Below are positions 1 to 5,894 of a stretch of 27,397 bases of DNA, piece by piece. Origin of the DNA: JBBQKF01 sp038326615 (lineage in GTDB: Bacteria; Bacillota; Clostridia; Saccharofermentanales; UBA5734); NCBI GenBank assembly GCA_038326615.1, contig JBBQKF010000037.1:1-27397 (forward strand). The letters are read 5' to 3'. A model generated the notes under the pieces. That model saw only the letters and a program-made list of their open reading frames with translations. It had not been told where the DNA came from and searched no databases. The translations under genes were made by a program, and so were the position numbers. Position 1 is the stretch's first letter; every line of letters starts with the position of its first letter.

Positions 1-133
1 GGTTGAAAAACTCCGTAGAATCATACTAAATTTAAGCAATTATAAATCGAACTGTTGAAAAATTAATGGAAGCCACTTTCCTTGATAGTATTTGTAAGTA
101 ACAATTTAGTCCTACTGAGTAAACGCTATAGTC
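1..133 (+). repeat. Left copy of terminal dispersed repeat (MITE-like), truncated by window start
   Basis: Positions 1-139 match the reverse complement of 27371 down to about 27233 with roughly 13 differences and one 1-nt gap (about 90% identity). No open reading frame fills it. Its right end (about 111-133) is the inverted version of the sequence at the far end of the right copy, so the full element carries terminal inverted repeats near the consensus CTATAGYGTTTRCTYAGT. The outer left part (about 26 nt in the other copy) lies outside the window. Short size, TIRs and no coding capacity fit a MITE or similar non-autonomous element. No family was recognised and no transposase is present. Confidence 0.8.
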
Positions 134-163
134 TTATTAAACATTATTATAAAAGGAGCAAAT

Positions 164-1021
164 ATGAGCAGCAAATTTATTTTTGGATTTAGCCTTTTTC
201 TAATGATACCAATTTCAGTGTTGGTATATTTTATGTTGCCAAAACTATTCTATAAATTTGAAAGTAAGGCCTTTCATACCGCTCAAGAAAGTAATTTTGA
301 AAAAGAATTTTTAAAGTTTTTCGCTAAGGTCCCTTTCCCAGAGAAATTTAAATCTCTTATTATTAAAAAACTTTATGAATCAGGGATTGGTGACCAAAAC
401 ACATGGATGTATTGGATTATTATTACCATTTTTATGCCAGTGATTTTGTTTATTATTCTAACAATTCAAAATTATTCTTTTGGTGTAAAACTTGCACTAT
501 CAGCACTTTGCTTTGTGATTCCAAATTTATATCTTAGTAGTTTGATAGAAAAAAGAAAGAGAGCTTTTATAATCAGTGCATATAAGCTTTACTATTTTCT
601 TCATTCTCAGATATCATCCGGAATAAAGGCAACTGATGCAATTAAAGGAATTTATGAAATTGCTGATCATCCACTAATTCAAAAAACATTTATTCAGTTT
701 GTTGCACAATACGAGCTGACATTGAATATTGAAGAATCATTGCAAATTATCCGAAAATCCTTTAGTGGATATGATTGTGAAATGCTTTGTGTGAGCATAC
801 AGCAGTGTGTAAATACTGGAATGGCTGGCAAAACTTTACTAAAAATGGAACAAATGATGTTTTCGAAATATTTCTTTTATTTGCAGAAAGATACTGCAAA
901 ATTTAGAACAAAACTTGTTATATCAGGAGTTTTTGCAATAGCACCATTAGTAATGATTTTTTTGTTCCCTGTTGTTTATGATGCTTTTAAGGCATTTGGA
1001 AATATAATGTCAATTGGGTAG
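164..1021 (+). CDS. Type II secretion system F / TadC-like membrane protein
   Basis: This 285-residue integral membrane protein resembles the TadB/TadC (GspF) family, the inner-membrane platform of Tad/Flp pilus and type II secretion machines. Hydrophobic segments lie near residues 7-27, 82-102 and 107-125, and a last one near 250-275. Between the third and fourth is a cytoplasmic helical region with the GspF-type pattern LHSQISSGIKATDAI, then a second helical part ending in a GMAGKTLLKMEQMM stretch. The ATG has a good AAAGGAG site 6-9 nt upstream. It is followed by prepilin-like, TadE-like and CpaB-like genes, which supports TadC over an unrelated GspF protein. The usual partners TadA (ATPase) and TadB are not in the window and may lie upstream of the repeat at 1-133. 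Assignment to the family is firm; TadC rather than TadB is inferred. Confidence 0.75.
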   Translation: MSSKFIFGFSLFLMIPISVLVYFMLPKLFYKFESKAFHTAQESNFEKEFLKFFAKVPFPEKFKSLIIKKLYESGIGDQNTWMYWIIITIFMPVILFIILTIQNYSFGVKLALSALCFVIPNLYLSSLIEKRKRAFIISAYKLYYFLHSQISSGIKATDAIKGIYEIADHPLIQKTFIQFVAQYELTLNIEESLQIIRKSFSGYDCEMLCVSIQQCVNTGMAGKTLLKMEQMMFSKYFFYLQKDTAKFRTKLVISGVFAIAPLVMIFLFPVVYDAFKAFGNIMSIG

Positions 1022-1062
1022 TCCTAAATAAAAAAACACCAGTACTATTTAATCAATTTGCG

Positions 1063-1092
1063 TAATTAAAATCATAAAATGATTTTTAATTA
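1063..1092 (+). other. Intergenic hairpin upstream of prepilin gene
   Basis: TAATTAAAATCAT (1063-1075) is complementary to ATGATTTTTAATTA (1079-1092) with one bulged T and a 3-nt AAA loop. It is AT-rich and has no following T-run, so it is not a classical terminator. Lying between the membrane gene and the prepilin ribosome binding site, it could stabilise a processed prepilin mRNA or be a regulator site. That role is inference. Confidence 0.45.
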
Positions 1093-1174
1093 AAAACTTA
1101 AGGAAAGGAGGAAAATATATATGTTGATTAACAATTTATTTATCACAAATAAAGTTATGAAAGGAGAAACAAAA

Positions 1175-1369
1175 ATGAAAATTGAAGTAAGAAAGACATT
1201 ATATCTTAAAAGTAAAAAAGGATTTGGAATTAATGAGATTATTGGTATAGCAGCCGGAGTTATAATAGCTGCAGTTGTAGTAATACCAGGATTAAGAGCT
1301 TTTGCACAGACAATGATGACTGAACTTACAGCATGGTGGGGAGATATGTCAACTGTTTTGTTCTCTTAA
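1175..1369 (+). CDS. Flp/Tad-type prepilin (small pilin subunit)
   Basis: This 64-residue protein has a short basic leader (MKIEVRKTLYLKSKKG), then FGINE and a hydrophobic helix with IIGIAAGVIIAAVVVIPGL. Cutting after the KKG glycine would leave Phe at +1 and Glu at +5, the arrangement recognised by type IV/Tad prepilin peptidases. The mature part would be about 48 residues, in the range of Flp pilins. The chosen ATG has AAGGAG 8 nt upstream. An in-frame ATG at 1121 also has a strong AGGAGG site and would add 18 residues; that longer leader is less typical. The position just after a TadC-like gene and before TadE-like genes supports a structural pilin. The prepilin peptidase gene is not seen here. 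Confidence 0.65.
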   Translation: MKIEVRKTLYLKSKKGFGINEIIGIAAGVIIAAVVVIPGLRAFAQTMMTELTAWWGDMSTVLFS

Positions 1370-1393
1370 TTAGGATTTAAGGAGGGGTATGCT

Positions 1394-1780
1394 ATGTTAG
1401 ATAAAGCGCTTGTTTCAATTATGACAACAATAATTATTCTAATAATATTTGTAAGTATGATGGGGATGATGCTTTCAATAATACAAAAAATTGAATTTAA
1501 TCTTGATTGCAAAGCCACTCTTTACGAAATGGATATGACAGGAGGACTTACTTTTGCAAGTAGACAAAAGTTAGAGGATAAACTTATTGAATCTGGATGC
1601 GTTAATATTATTATTAATGCTCCGCAACAGGTTCAGTATGGCGAATGGATGACTCTAACGGTCAGTTGCAATGTAAAATCATACCAGTGGACAAATACAT
1701 TTCAAAAAGAGGAGGGGATGCTATATTTTTCATATAACAGAAAGATTATTTCAAGAAAGATTCATAATATGGCGTACTAG
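1394..1780 (+). CDS. Small membrane-anchored TadE/pseudopilin-like protein (DUF4320-like)
   Basis: This 128-residue protein has an N-terminal hydrophobic segment (about residues 8-31) close to the start, then a polar extracytoplasmic domain of about 95 residues with two Cys (in the CKAT and SGCVN contexts, plus SCNV). Proteins of this shape recur next to Tad pilin genes of Clostridia and are thought to be minor pilins or pilus-associated proteins. No catalytic motif is visible. The ATG follows AAGGAGGGG (1379-1387). Its 3' end overlaps the likely true 5' end of the next TadE-like gene. Family membership is inferred from topology and neighbours more than from sequence. Confidence 0.5.
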   Translation: MLDKALVSIMTTIIILIIFVSMMGMMLSIIQKIEFNLDCKATLYEMDMTGGLTFASRQKLEDKLIESGCVNIIINAPQQVQYGEWMTLTVSCNVKSYQWTNTFQKEEGMLYFSYNRKIISRKIHNMAY

Positions 1781-1796
1781 AAGAGGTTCGGTTGAA

Positions 1797-2198
1797 GTGT
1801 TGATTATAGCATTTGGAATTCTTATTTTGGCTATCCTTCCTATTTTCCATTTTTCTATGGATATTTTTGTGACGCAGAATACAATAAATGATACAAGGGA
1901 AACCCTTGAAATCGCATGTCTTGCAACATATACAAAACTCAATCAAGAAAATTTGAGTTCTGGAGTAATGACTATTGATGAAAATCTTGCAAAAACAATA
2001 TTCTATTCACAAGTAAATTTGTTGTTTATGGAACGTAAATCAATTTCAGTATTAACTAATCCTACTATAATTGTTACTCAAAATTCAGGTAAAGTAATTA
2101 TAATGAGTAAAGTAACAATCATGTCAGCGTATAAAATACCAATTTCAGTAAAAACATCAATGGAGTTCATTATTGATCCTACAATGGAGGTTGCCTGA
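1797..2198 (+). CDS. TadE-like minor pilin protein; start codon uncertain
   Basis: As given from the GTG at 1797 this is 133 residues with an N-terminal hydrophobic helix (LIIAFGILILAILPIFHF) and a polar C-terminal domain. Reading upstream in the same frame gives ITERLFQERFIIWRTRRGSVEV directly before the helix (split here as ITERLFQERF and IIWRTRRGSVEV), the classic basic TadE leader ending in RRGS. The real protein therefore probably starts earlier. There is no in-frame ATG, GTG or TTG between 1710 and 1797, but an ATT at 1725 lies 9 nt after the strong AGGAGG at 1710-1715. Either a rare ATT start, a frameshift from the ATG at 1718, or the GTG with weak AAGAGG is used. TadE proteins are minor pilins needed for Tad pilus assembly. 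The stop overlaps the next ATG (ATGA). Confidence 0.55.
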   Translation: MLIIAFGILILAILPIFHFSMDIFVTQNTINDTRETLEIACLATYTKLNQENLSSGVMTIDENLAKTIFYSQVNLLFMERKSISVLTNPTIIVTQNSGKVIIMSKVTIMSAYKIPISVKTSMEFIIDPTMEVA

Positions 2199-2872
2199 TG
2201 AAAAAGAAAAAACAAATTATTTTAACTTGCATAATTTCAATTTTTATATTTGTAGTATTATTCTATTTCCTTTCATTTTCTAGTAAAGAAAAGGCAAAAA
2301 AATTATATTTACTAAAAACAGATATTGCCTCTGGAACATTAATCAATAAGGAAATGATAGAAGAAATATTTTTGCCAATAAATAACAATTTAATGCAAGC
2401 GTGTTCTGATGAAAAAAAAATAATTGGTTCATATATCTTAAGTGATATGAAAAAGGGTGACCTAATTTCAAATCATGACTTACAGATATCGGATAGTGGT
2501 GTTATTTATCCAATGGTAGCAGAAGGAAAAGTACTATATACAATGGTGCTCAAACCTGAAGAAGCAAATGGTTGGTGGATTCAAAAGGGTAACGAAATAA
2601 TTATATACATACAAAATGAAAAACCCACAGGTCCTACTGTCAATCAAACAGGACTTACTGAGACAGATGACCAAAATTCAGTTGTTATTCTGGAAAATAT
2701 AAAAATCGTTAGAATTATGGATGAGTTAGGCGCTGAAATGCTACCTGGATCTAAAAAGCAACCAGAAATTGTATGCCTCGAAGTAACTGACAAACAAGCT
2801 CAAAAGATATTTACATCTGAAAGAGATAAAAAAATTAAATTACTGGCTAAAAATTTTAATTTGCGGAAATAA
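2198..2872 (+). CDS. CpaB/RcpC-like SAF-domain pilus assembly protein
   Basis: This 224-residue protein has one N-terminal membrane anchor (about residues 7-27) and then an extracytoplasmic SAF-type domain (about 38-100) with the pattern TDIASGTLINKEMIEE, FLPIN and GSYILSDMKKGDLIS. That pattern matches the SAF/Flp-assembly CpaB (RcpC) family, which acts at the envelope in Tad pilus biogenesis. The C-terminal half (about 105-224) is a second beta-rich domain in the same arrangement as CpaB. The ATG overlaps the TGA of the preceding TadE-like gene, so translation is probably coupled. It is shorter than many proteobacterial CpaB proteins, which is usual in Gram-positive loci. It is the last recognisable pilus gene of the run. 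Confidence 0.6.
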   Translation: MKKKKQIILTCIISIFIFVVLFYFLSFSSKEKAKKLYLLKTDIASGTLINKEMIEEIFLPINNNLMQACSDEKKIIGSYILSDMKKGDLISNHDLQISDSGVIYPMVAEGKVLYTMVLKPEEANGWWIQKGNEIIIYIQNEKPTGPTVNQTGLTETDDQNSVVILENIKIVRIMDELGAEMLPGSKKQPEIVCLEVTDKQAQKIFTSERDKKIKLLAKNFNLRK

Positions 2873-2893
2873 TCCGCAGGAATGGAGTACGAA

Positions 2894-3175
2894 ATGAACA
2901 AAACAGGAGCGAAACCAAATTCAAAGAGAGATGAAAATGATGACTTTCACTATGAGATTTTGAACCACATTGGAACATTAAGCACTAATAATGCAGGGTG
3001 GAAAAAAGAATTGAATATTGTAAAATGGAACGATGCAAATCCTAAAATCGATATTAGAGAGTGGGATATGGATCATGAAAAAATGAGCAGAGGTACAAGC
3101 TTAAATGTAAAAGAAGTAGAAAAACTCAGAGAATTACTTGGTGAATATGATTTTTCAACAATGGTTTTAGGATAG
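2894..3175 (+). CDS. YdbC-family PC4-like single-stranded DNA-binding protein
   Basis: This 93-residue protein is made almost entirely of one domain. The signature runs FHYEILNHIGTLSTN, then GWKKELNIVKWND, then KIDIREWDMDHEKMSRGTSLN and a C-terminal helix EVEKLRELL. This is the YdbC family, a bacterial relative of eukaryotic PC4 that forms a dimer and binds single-stranded DNA; its cellular role is not well established. The start at 2894 is preferred because GGAG lies 6 nt upstream; an ATG at 2882 has no properly spaced site. It sits 21 nt after the CpaB-like gene in the same direction, so it may be read from the same message, but nothing links it to pili. The family assignment is confident. 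Confidence 0.8.
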   Translation: MNKTGAKPNSKRDENDDFHYEILNHIGTLSTNNAGWKKELNIVKWNDANPKIDIREWDMDHEKMSRGTSLNVKEVEKLRELLGEYDFSTMVLG

Positions 3176-3252
3176 AAATTCAAAAAATAATATAATATCT
3201 AATCGAAACTGGCTACATACTCTGTTTAATTTACTGATTTCGCATTATTCTA

Positions 3253-3282
3253 TTGACTAAGTATATAAAGATAAACTAAAAT
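3253..3282 (+). promoter_or_regulatory. Probable sigma-A promoter for the AraC-type gene
   Basis: TTGACT (3253-3258) and TAAAAT (3277-3282) are separated by 18 nt in the 190-nt spacer before the AraC-type gene. The -35 box is near consensus and the -10 is fair. The leader to the TTG start would be about 75 nt. Confidence 0.5.
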
Positions 3283-3365
3283 TACATAAACGTTAATTAT
3301 GTTAATTTATATATTGTTAGTTTTCATTAGAATTTGAGAAAAGTAATTAAAAGGAGGGTATAACA

Positions 3366-4331
3366 TTGTTTGATGATTTGCTTCCAGAAATTAAAAAAGG
3401 AATTGCAAATTCAACAGGATCAATACCTGTTGTGTTTAAAGGAATTGAGCGTCAATTTGCAAAAGAAGACCTTCCATCGAAAAGCAATCAACATGAGTTT
3501 CATGAGCTTTTATTTGTAAGAAGTGGGAAAGCTCAATTTGAGATTGCGGGACGAAAAATTTATGTTGAAAAGGGCGATACTCTTGTTATAAGACCTTTCC
3601 AACCTCATAAAATAATTGTGAACGACGGAAAGATTGATATGATTGTGCTTTATTTCGGATTTAGAAAATTTAATTCTTTGACGATGTCTGAGAATACAAT
3701 AAATTCTGAAGATATTCCATTCGAAGTTACTAAATTTTCGATTGAAAGTTTCTTGCAATTTGCAAGTGGAAGTAATGCGACACAAATGCAGACCGAAAAG
3801 GTTGATCCATATCTAACAATTAAGGGAAAAATACGACAGGATATAGCAAGTATCGTTGACAGAATTTTACGAGAGAGTAGAAGCGATGCTTATGGCAAAG
3901 AGCTGATGATGCAATTTCTCACAATGGAACTTCTTGTTGCTTTATCACGAGGTCTCCGTGAAGAATGGGAAGATAGTATCCGTGTTAAAACGGGCAAGGC
4001 AAAAGAACTTGTAAAAATGGCTAGAGAATTTCTCGTTGAACATCATGATAGGGATATATCCGTCACGGATGCAGCTTCATATGTTTTTTTAAGTCAAGGC
4101 TACTTTACCAGAGCATTCAGAGATGAAATTGGAATGAGTCCGATGAGCTTTCTAATGCAAATCAGGGTTGATCATGCCTGTCGACTTCTTGAACAAAAAG
4201 AAATTAAAGTTGGTGGAATCGCTCGCCAGGTTGGTTTTGCAAGTCCACAAAGATTTAATGCAGCTTTCCGCAAACAGATGGGGATTACACCGATGGAATA
4301 CCGCAAACAAATTCTTGATAAAAATGGATAA
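3366..4331 (+). CDS. AraC-family transcriptional regulator with cupin sensor domain
   Basis: This 321-residue regulator has an N-terminal cupin-type sensor (about residues 40-100) with HEFHELLFVRSGKAQF and KGDTLVIRPFQPHKI. A linker with predicted helices follows, and then a C-terminal AraC/XylS double helix-turn-helix (about 215-318). The second HTH shows the typical GGIARQVGFASPQRFNAAFR, then GITPMEYRK. Such proteins bind promoter DNA after a small ligand, often a sugar, occupies the cupin. The ligand cannot be read here. The TTG start has AGGAGGG 8 nt upstream and no better ATG is near. It stands alone behind its own promoter, with a pilus/YdbC group before it and the metK riboswitch after it, so its targets are not evident from context. 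Confidence 0.9.
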   Translation: MFDDLLPEIKKGIANSTGSIPVVFKGIERQFAKEDLPSKSNQHEFHELLFVRSGKAQFEIAGRKIYVEKGDTLVIRPFQPHKIIVNDGKIDMIVLYFGFRKFNSLTMSENTINSEDIPFEVTKFSIESFLQFASGSNATQMQTEKVDPYLTIKGKIRQDIASIVDRILRESRSDAYGKELMMQFLTMELLVALSRGLREEWEDSIRVKTGKAKELVKMAREFLVEHHDRDISVTDAASYVFLSQGYFTRAFRDEIGMSPMSFLMQIRVDHACRLLEQKEIKVGGIARQVGFASPQRFNAAFRKQMGITPMEYRKQILDKNG

Positions 4332-4401
4332 AAACGAAAAATGAGAAATGGAAGTAGCCATTATTGATCAAAATTCAAGATTAAAATTCACTTCTAACGT
4401 C

Positions 4402-4430
4402 TTGCACTACAGTCGCATTAGTGATATAAT
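4402..4430 (+). promoter_or_regulatory. Strong promoter for the metK riboswitch transcript
   Basis: TTGCAC (4402-4407) and TATAAT (4425-4430) are spaced by exactly 17 nt, with TG at 4422-4423 making an extended -10. Transcription would start near 4437, about 65 nt before the SAM-I aptamer. Confidence 0.8.
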
Positions 4431-4502
4431 TAATGACTGTAAATAGTTGTTTTTCAAATAAAATAAACAGTTACTTTACAAATAATATAATAAGTTATAA
4501 GA

Positions 4503-4613
4503 CTATCTTATCAAGAGTGGTGGAGGGAACAGGCCCTGCGAAGCCCGGCAACCGGTGAAAGCCAAGGTGCCAAATCCTGCAAATGTTTTACAAACATTTG
4601 GGAGATGAGGAAT
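4503..4613 (+). promoter_or_regulatory. SAM-I (S-box) riboswitch aptamer
   Basis: The conserved S-box core is present in order: TTATCAAGAG with TGGAGGGA, GGCCC-loop-GCCCGGCAACC (kink-turn and P2), GGTGAAAGCCAAGGTGCCAA (P3 and junction) and TCCTGC. P4 is a perfect hairpin AAATGTTT-TAC-AAACATTT (4581-4599). The closing GATGAGG (4605-4611) pairs with CTTATC (4507-4512) to form P1. S-box aptamers bind S-adenosylmethionine and cause premature termination when SAM is plentiful. The terminator at 4626-4654 and metK follow directly, so this is product feedback on SAM synthesis. Confidence 0.97.
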
Positions 4614-4625
4614 ACATTTTTTGTG

Positions 4626-4654
4626 AGCCTCTTCTTTGAAGAGGCTTTTTTTTT
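4626..4654 (+). terminator. Rho-independent terminator of the SAM riboswitch
   Basis: AGCCTCTTC (4626-4634), loop TTT, and GAAGAGGCT (4638-4646) form a perfect 9-bp stem followed by a run of nine T (4646-4654). The CCTC of the 5' arm can instead pair with GAGG of aptamer P1 (4608-4611), giving the antiterminator needed for switching. Confidence 0.95.
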
Positions 4655-4694
4655 CGTGATAATGGTGGCAAAACATAATTTGGAGGTAAATACA

Positions 4695-5894
4695 ATGAGC
4701 AAAGAAAAAATTGGAAAATGGTTATTTTCATCAGAATCAGTTACAGAAGGGCATCCTGATAAAATGTGTGATCAAATTTCTGATGCGGTTTTAGATGAGA
4801 TTTTAGCAGCCGATCCAATGGCAAGAGTTGCCTGTGAAACTGCCGTAACTACAGGACTTGTTCTGGTTATGGGTGAAATAACAACATCATGTTATGTAGA
4901 CATTCAAAGTATTGTAAGAAGGACTGTCAGAGAAATCGGATATGATCGTGCAAAATACGGATTTGACTGCGACACATGTGCTGTTCTAACTTCGATTCAT
5001 GAACAGTCACCAGATATTGCGCAGGGTGTTAATGAATCTCTTGAACATAGAGACGGTAATCTTCAGGAAGAATTTGACATTGGAGCAGGTGATCAGGGAA
5101 TGATGTTTGGGTTTGCATGTAGCGACACAGAGGAATTAATGCCTTTGCCTATTTCTTTTGCTCATGCTCTTTGCAACCAACTGGCACAAGTTCGTAAGAA
5201 TAATATTATCTCATATTTGAGACCAGATGGAAAATCTCAGGTAACCGTAGAGTATGATGGGCTTGTTCCAATACGAGTTGATACAATTGTTCTTTCAACC
5301 CAACATGGACCTGAAGTAACTCATGAACAAATAAAAAAAGATATTATACGTGAAGTTATAGACAAAGTTATTCCTTCAAAATGGATAGACGAAAACACCA
5401 AAATATATATAAACCCAACGGGAAGGTTCGTTGTAGGTGGACCTCAGGGTGATTCAGGACTAACAGGAAGAAAAATTATCGTAGACACATATGGTGGTTT
5501 TGCAAGACATGGTGGCGGTGCCTTTTCTGGTAAAGATCCAACAAAAGTAGATCGTTCAGCTGCATATGCATCAAGATATGTTGCTAAAAACATAGTTGCT
5601 GCAGGTATTGCTCAAGAATGTGAAGTTCAAGTTGCCTATGCAATCGGGGTTGCAAAACCTGTATCTGTAATGATTGACACCTCAGGAACAGGAATAATAA
5701 GTGATCAGGAAATATCAGAAATTGTACAAAAGGTTTTTGATCTTCGTCCTGCCGCTATCATTCATAAACTCAACTTAAGAACACCAATATACAGAAAAAT
5801 AGCAGCATACGGACATTTTGGACGTCCTGAGCTTGACCTTCCATGGGAAAGAACAGACAAAGTTGATGAAATACGAAAACATGCAGGAATGTGA
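4695..5894 (+). CDS. metK: S-adenosylmethionine synthetase
   Basis: This 399-residue enzyme makes SAM from methionine and ATP. Family marks are all present: FSSESVTEGHPDK near the N-terminus with the ATP-site His, the GAGDQGMMFG hexapeptide region at about 130, and the phosphate-binding GGGAFSGKDPTKVDRS at about 273. The C-terminal GRPELDLPWE is also present. The length is normal. The ATG at 4695 is chosen because TTGGAGG lies 8 nt upstream and the protein then begins MSKEKIGKWLFSSES; a longer in-frame reading from 4605 would start inside the riboswitch/terminator and is not credible. Expression is under the SAM-I riboswitch just upstream. The 3' end overlaps the start of recD2, so the two are probably cotranscribed. 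Confidence 0.98.
   Translation: MSKEKIGKWLFSSESVTEGHPDKMCDQISDAVLDEILAADPMARVACETAVTTGLVLVMGEITTSCYVDIQSIVRRTVREIGYDRAKYGFDCDTCAVLTSIHEQSPDIAQGVNESLEHRDGNLQEEFDIGAGDQGMMFGFACSDTEELMPLPISFAHALCNQLAQVRKNNIISYLRPDGKSQVTVEYDGLVPIRVDTIVLSTQHGPEVTHEQIKKDIIREVIDKVIPSKWIDENTKIYINPTGRFVVGGPQGDSGLTGRKIIVDTYGGFARHGGGAFSGKDPTKVDRSAAYASRYVAKNIVAAGIAQECEVQVAYAIGVAKPVSVMIDTSGTGIISDQEISEIVQKVFDLRPAAIIHKLNLRTPIYRKIAAYGHFGRPELDLPWERTDKVDEIRKHAGM

Noticed and set aside
4605..4694. N-terminal extension of MetK
   Set aside because: It would begin inside the riboswitch P1 and read through the terminator; the ATG at 4695 has a strong site and gives the normal MetK N-terminus.
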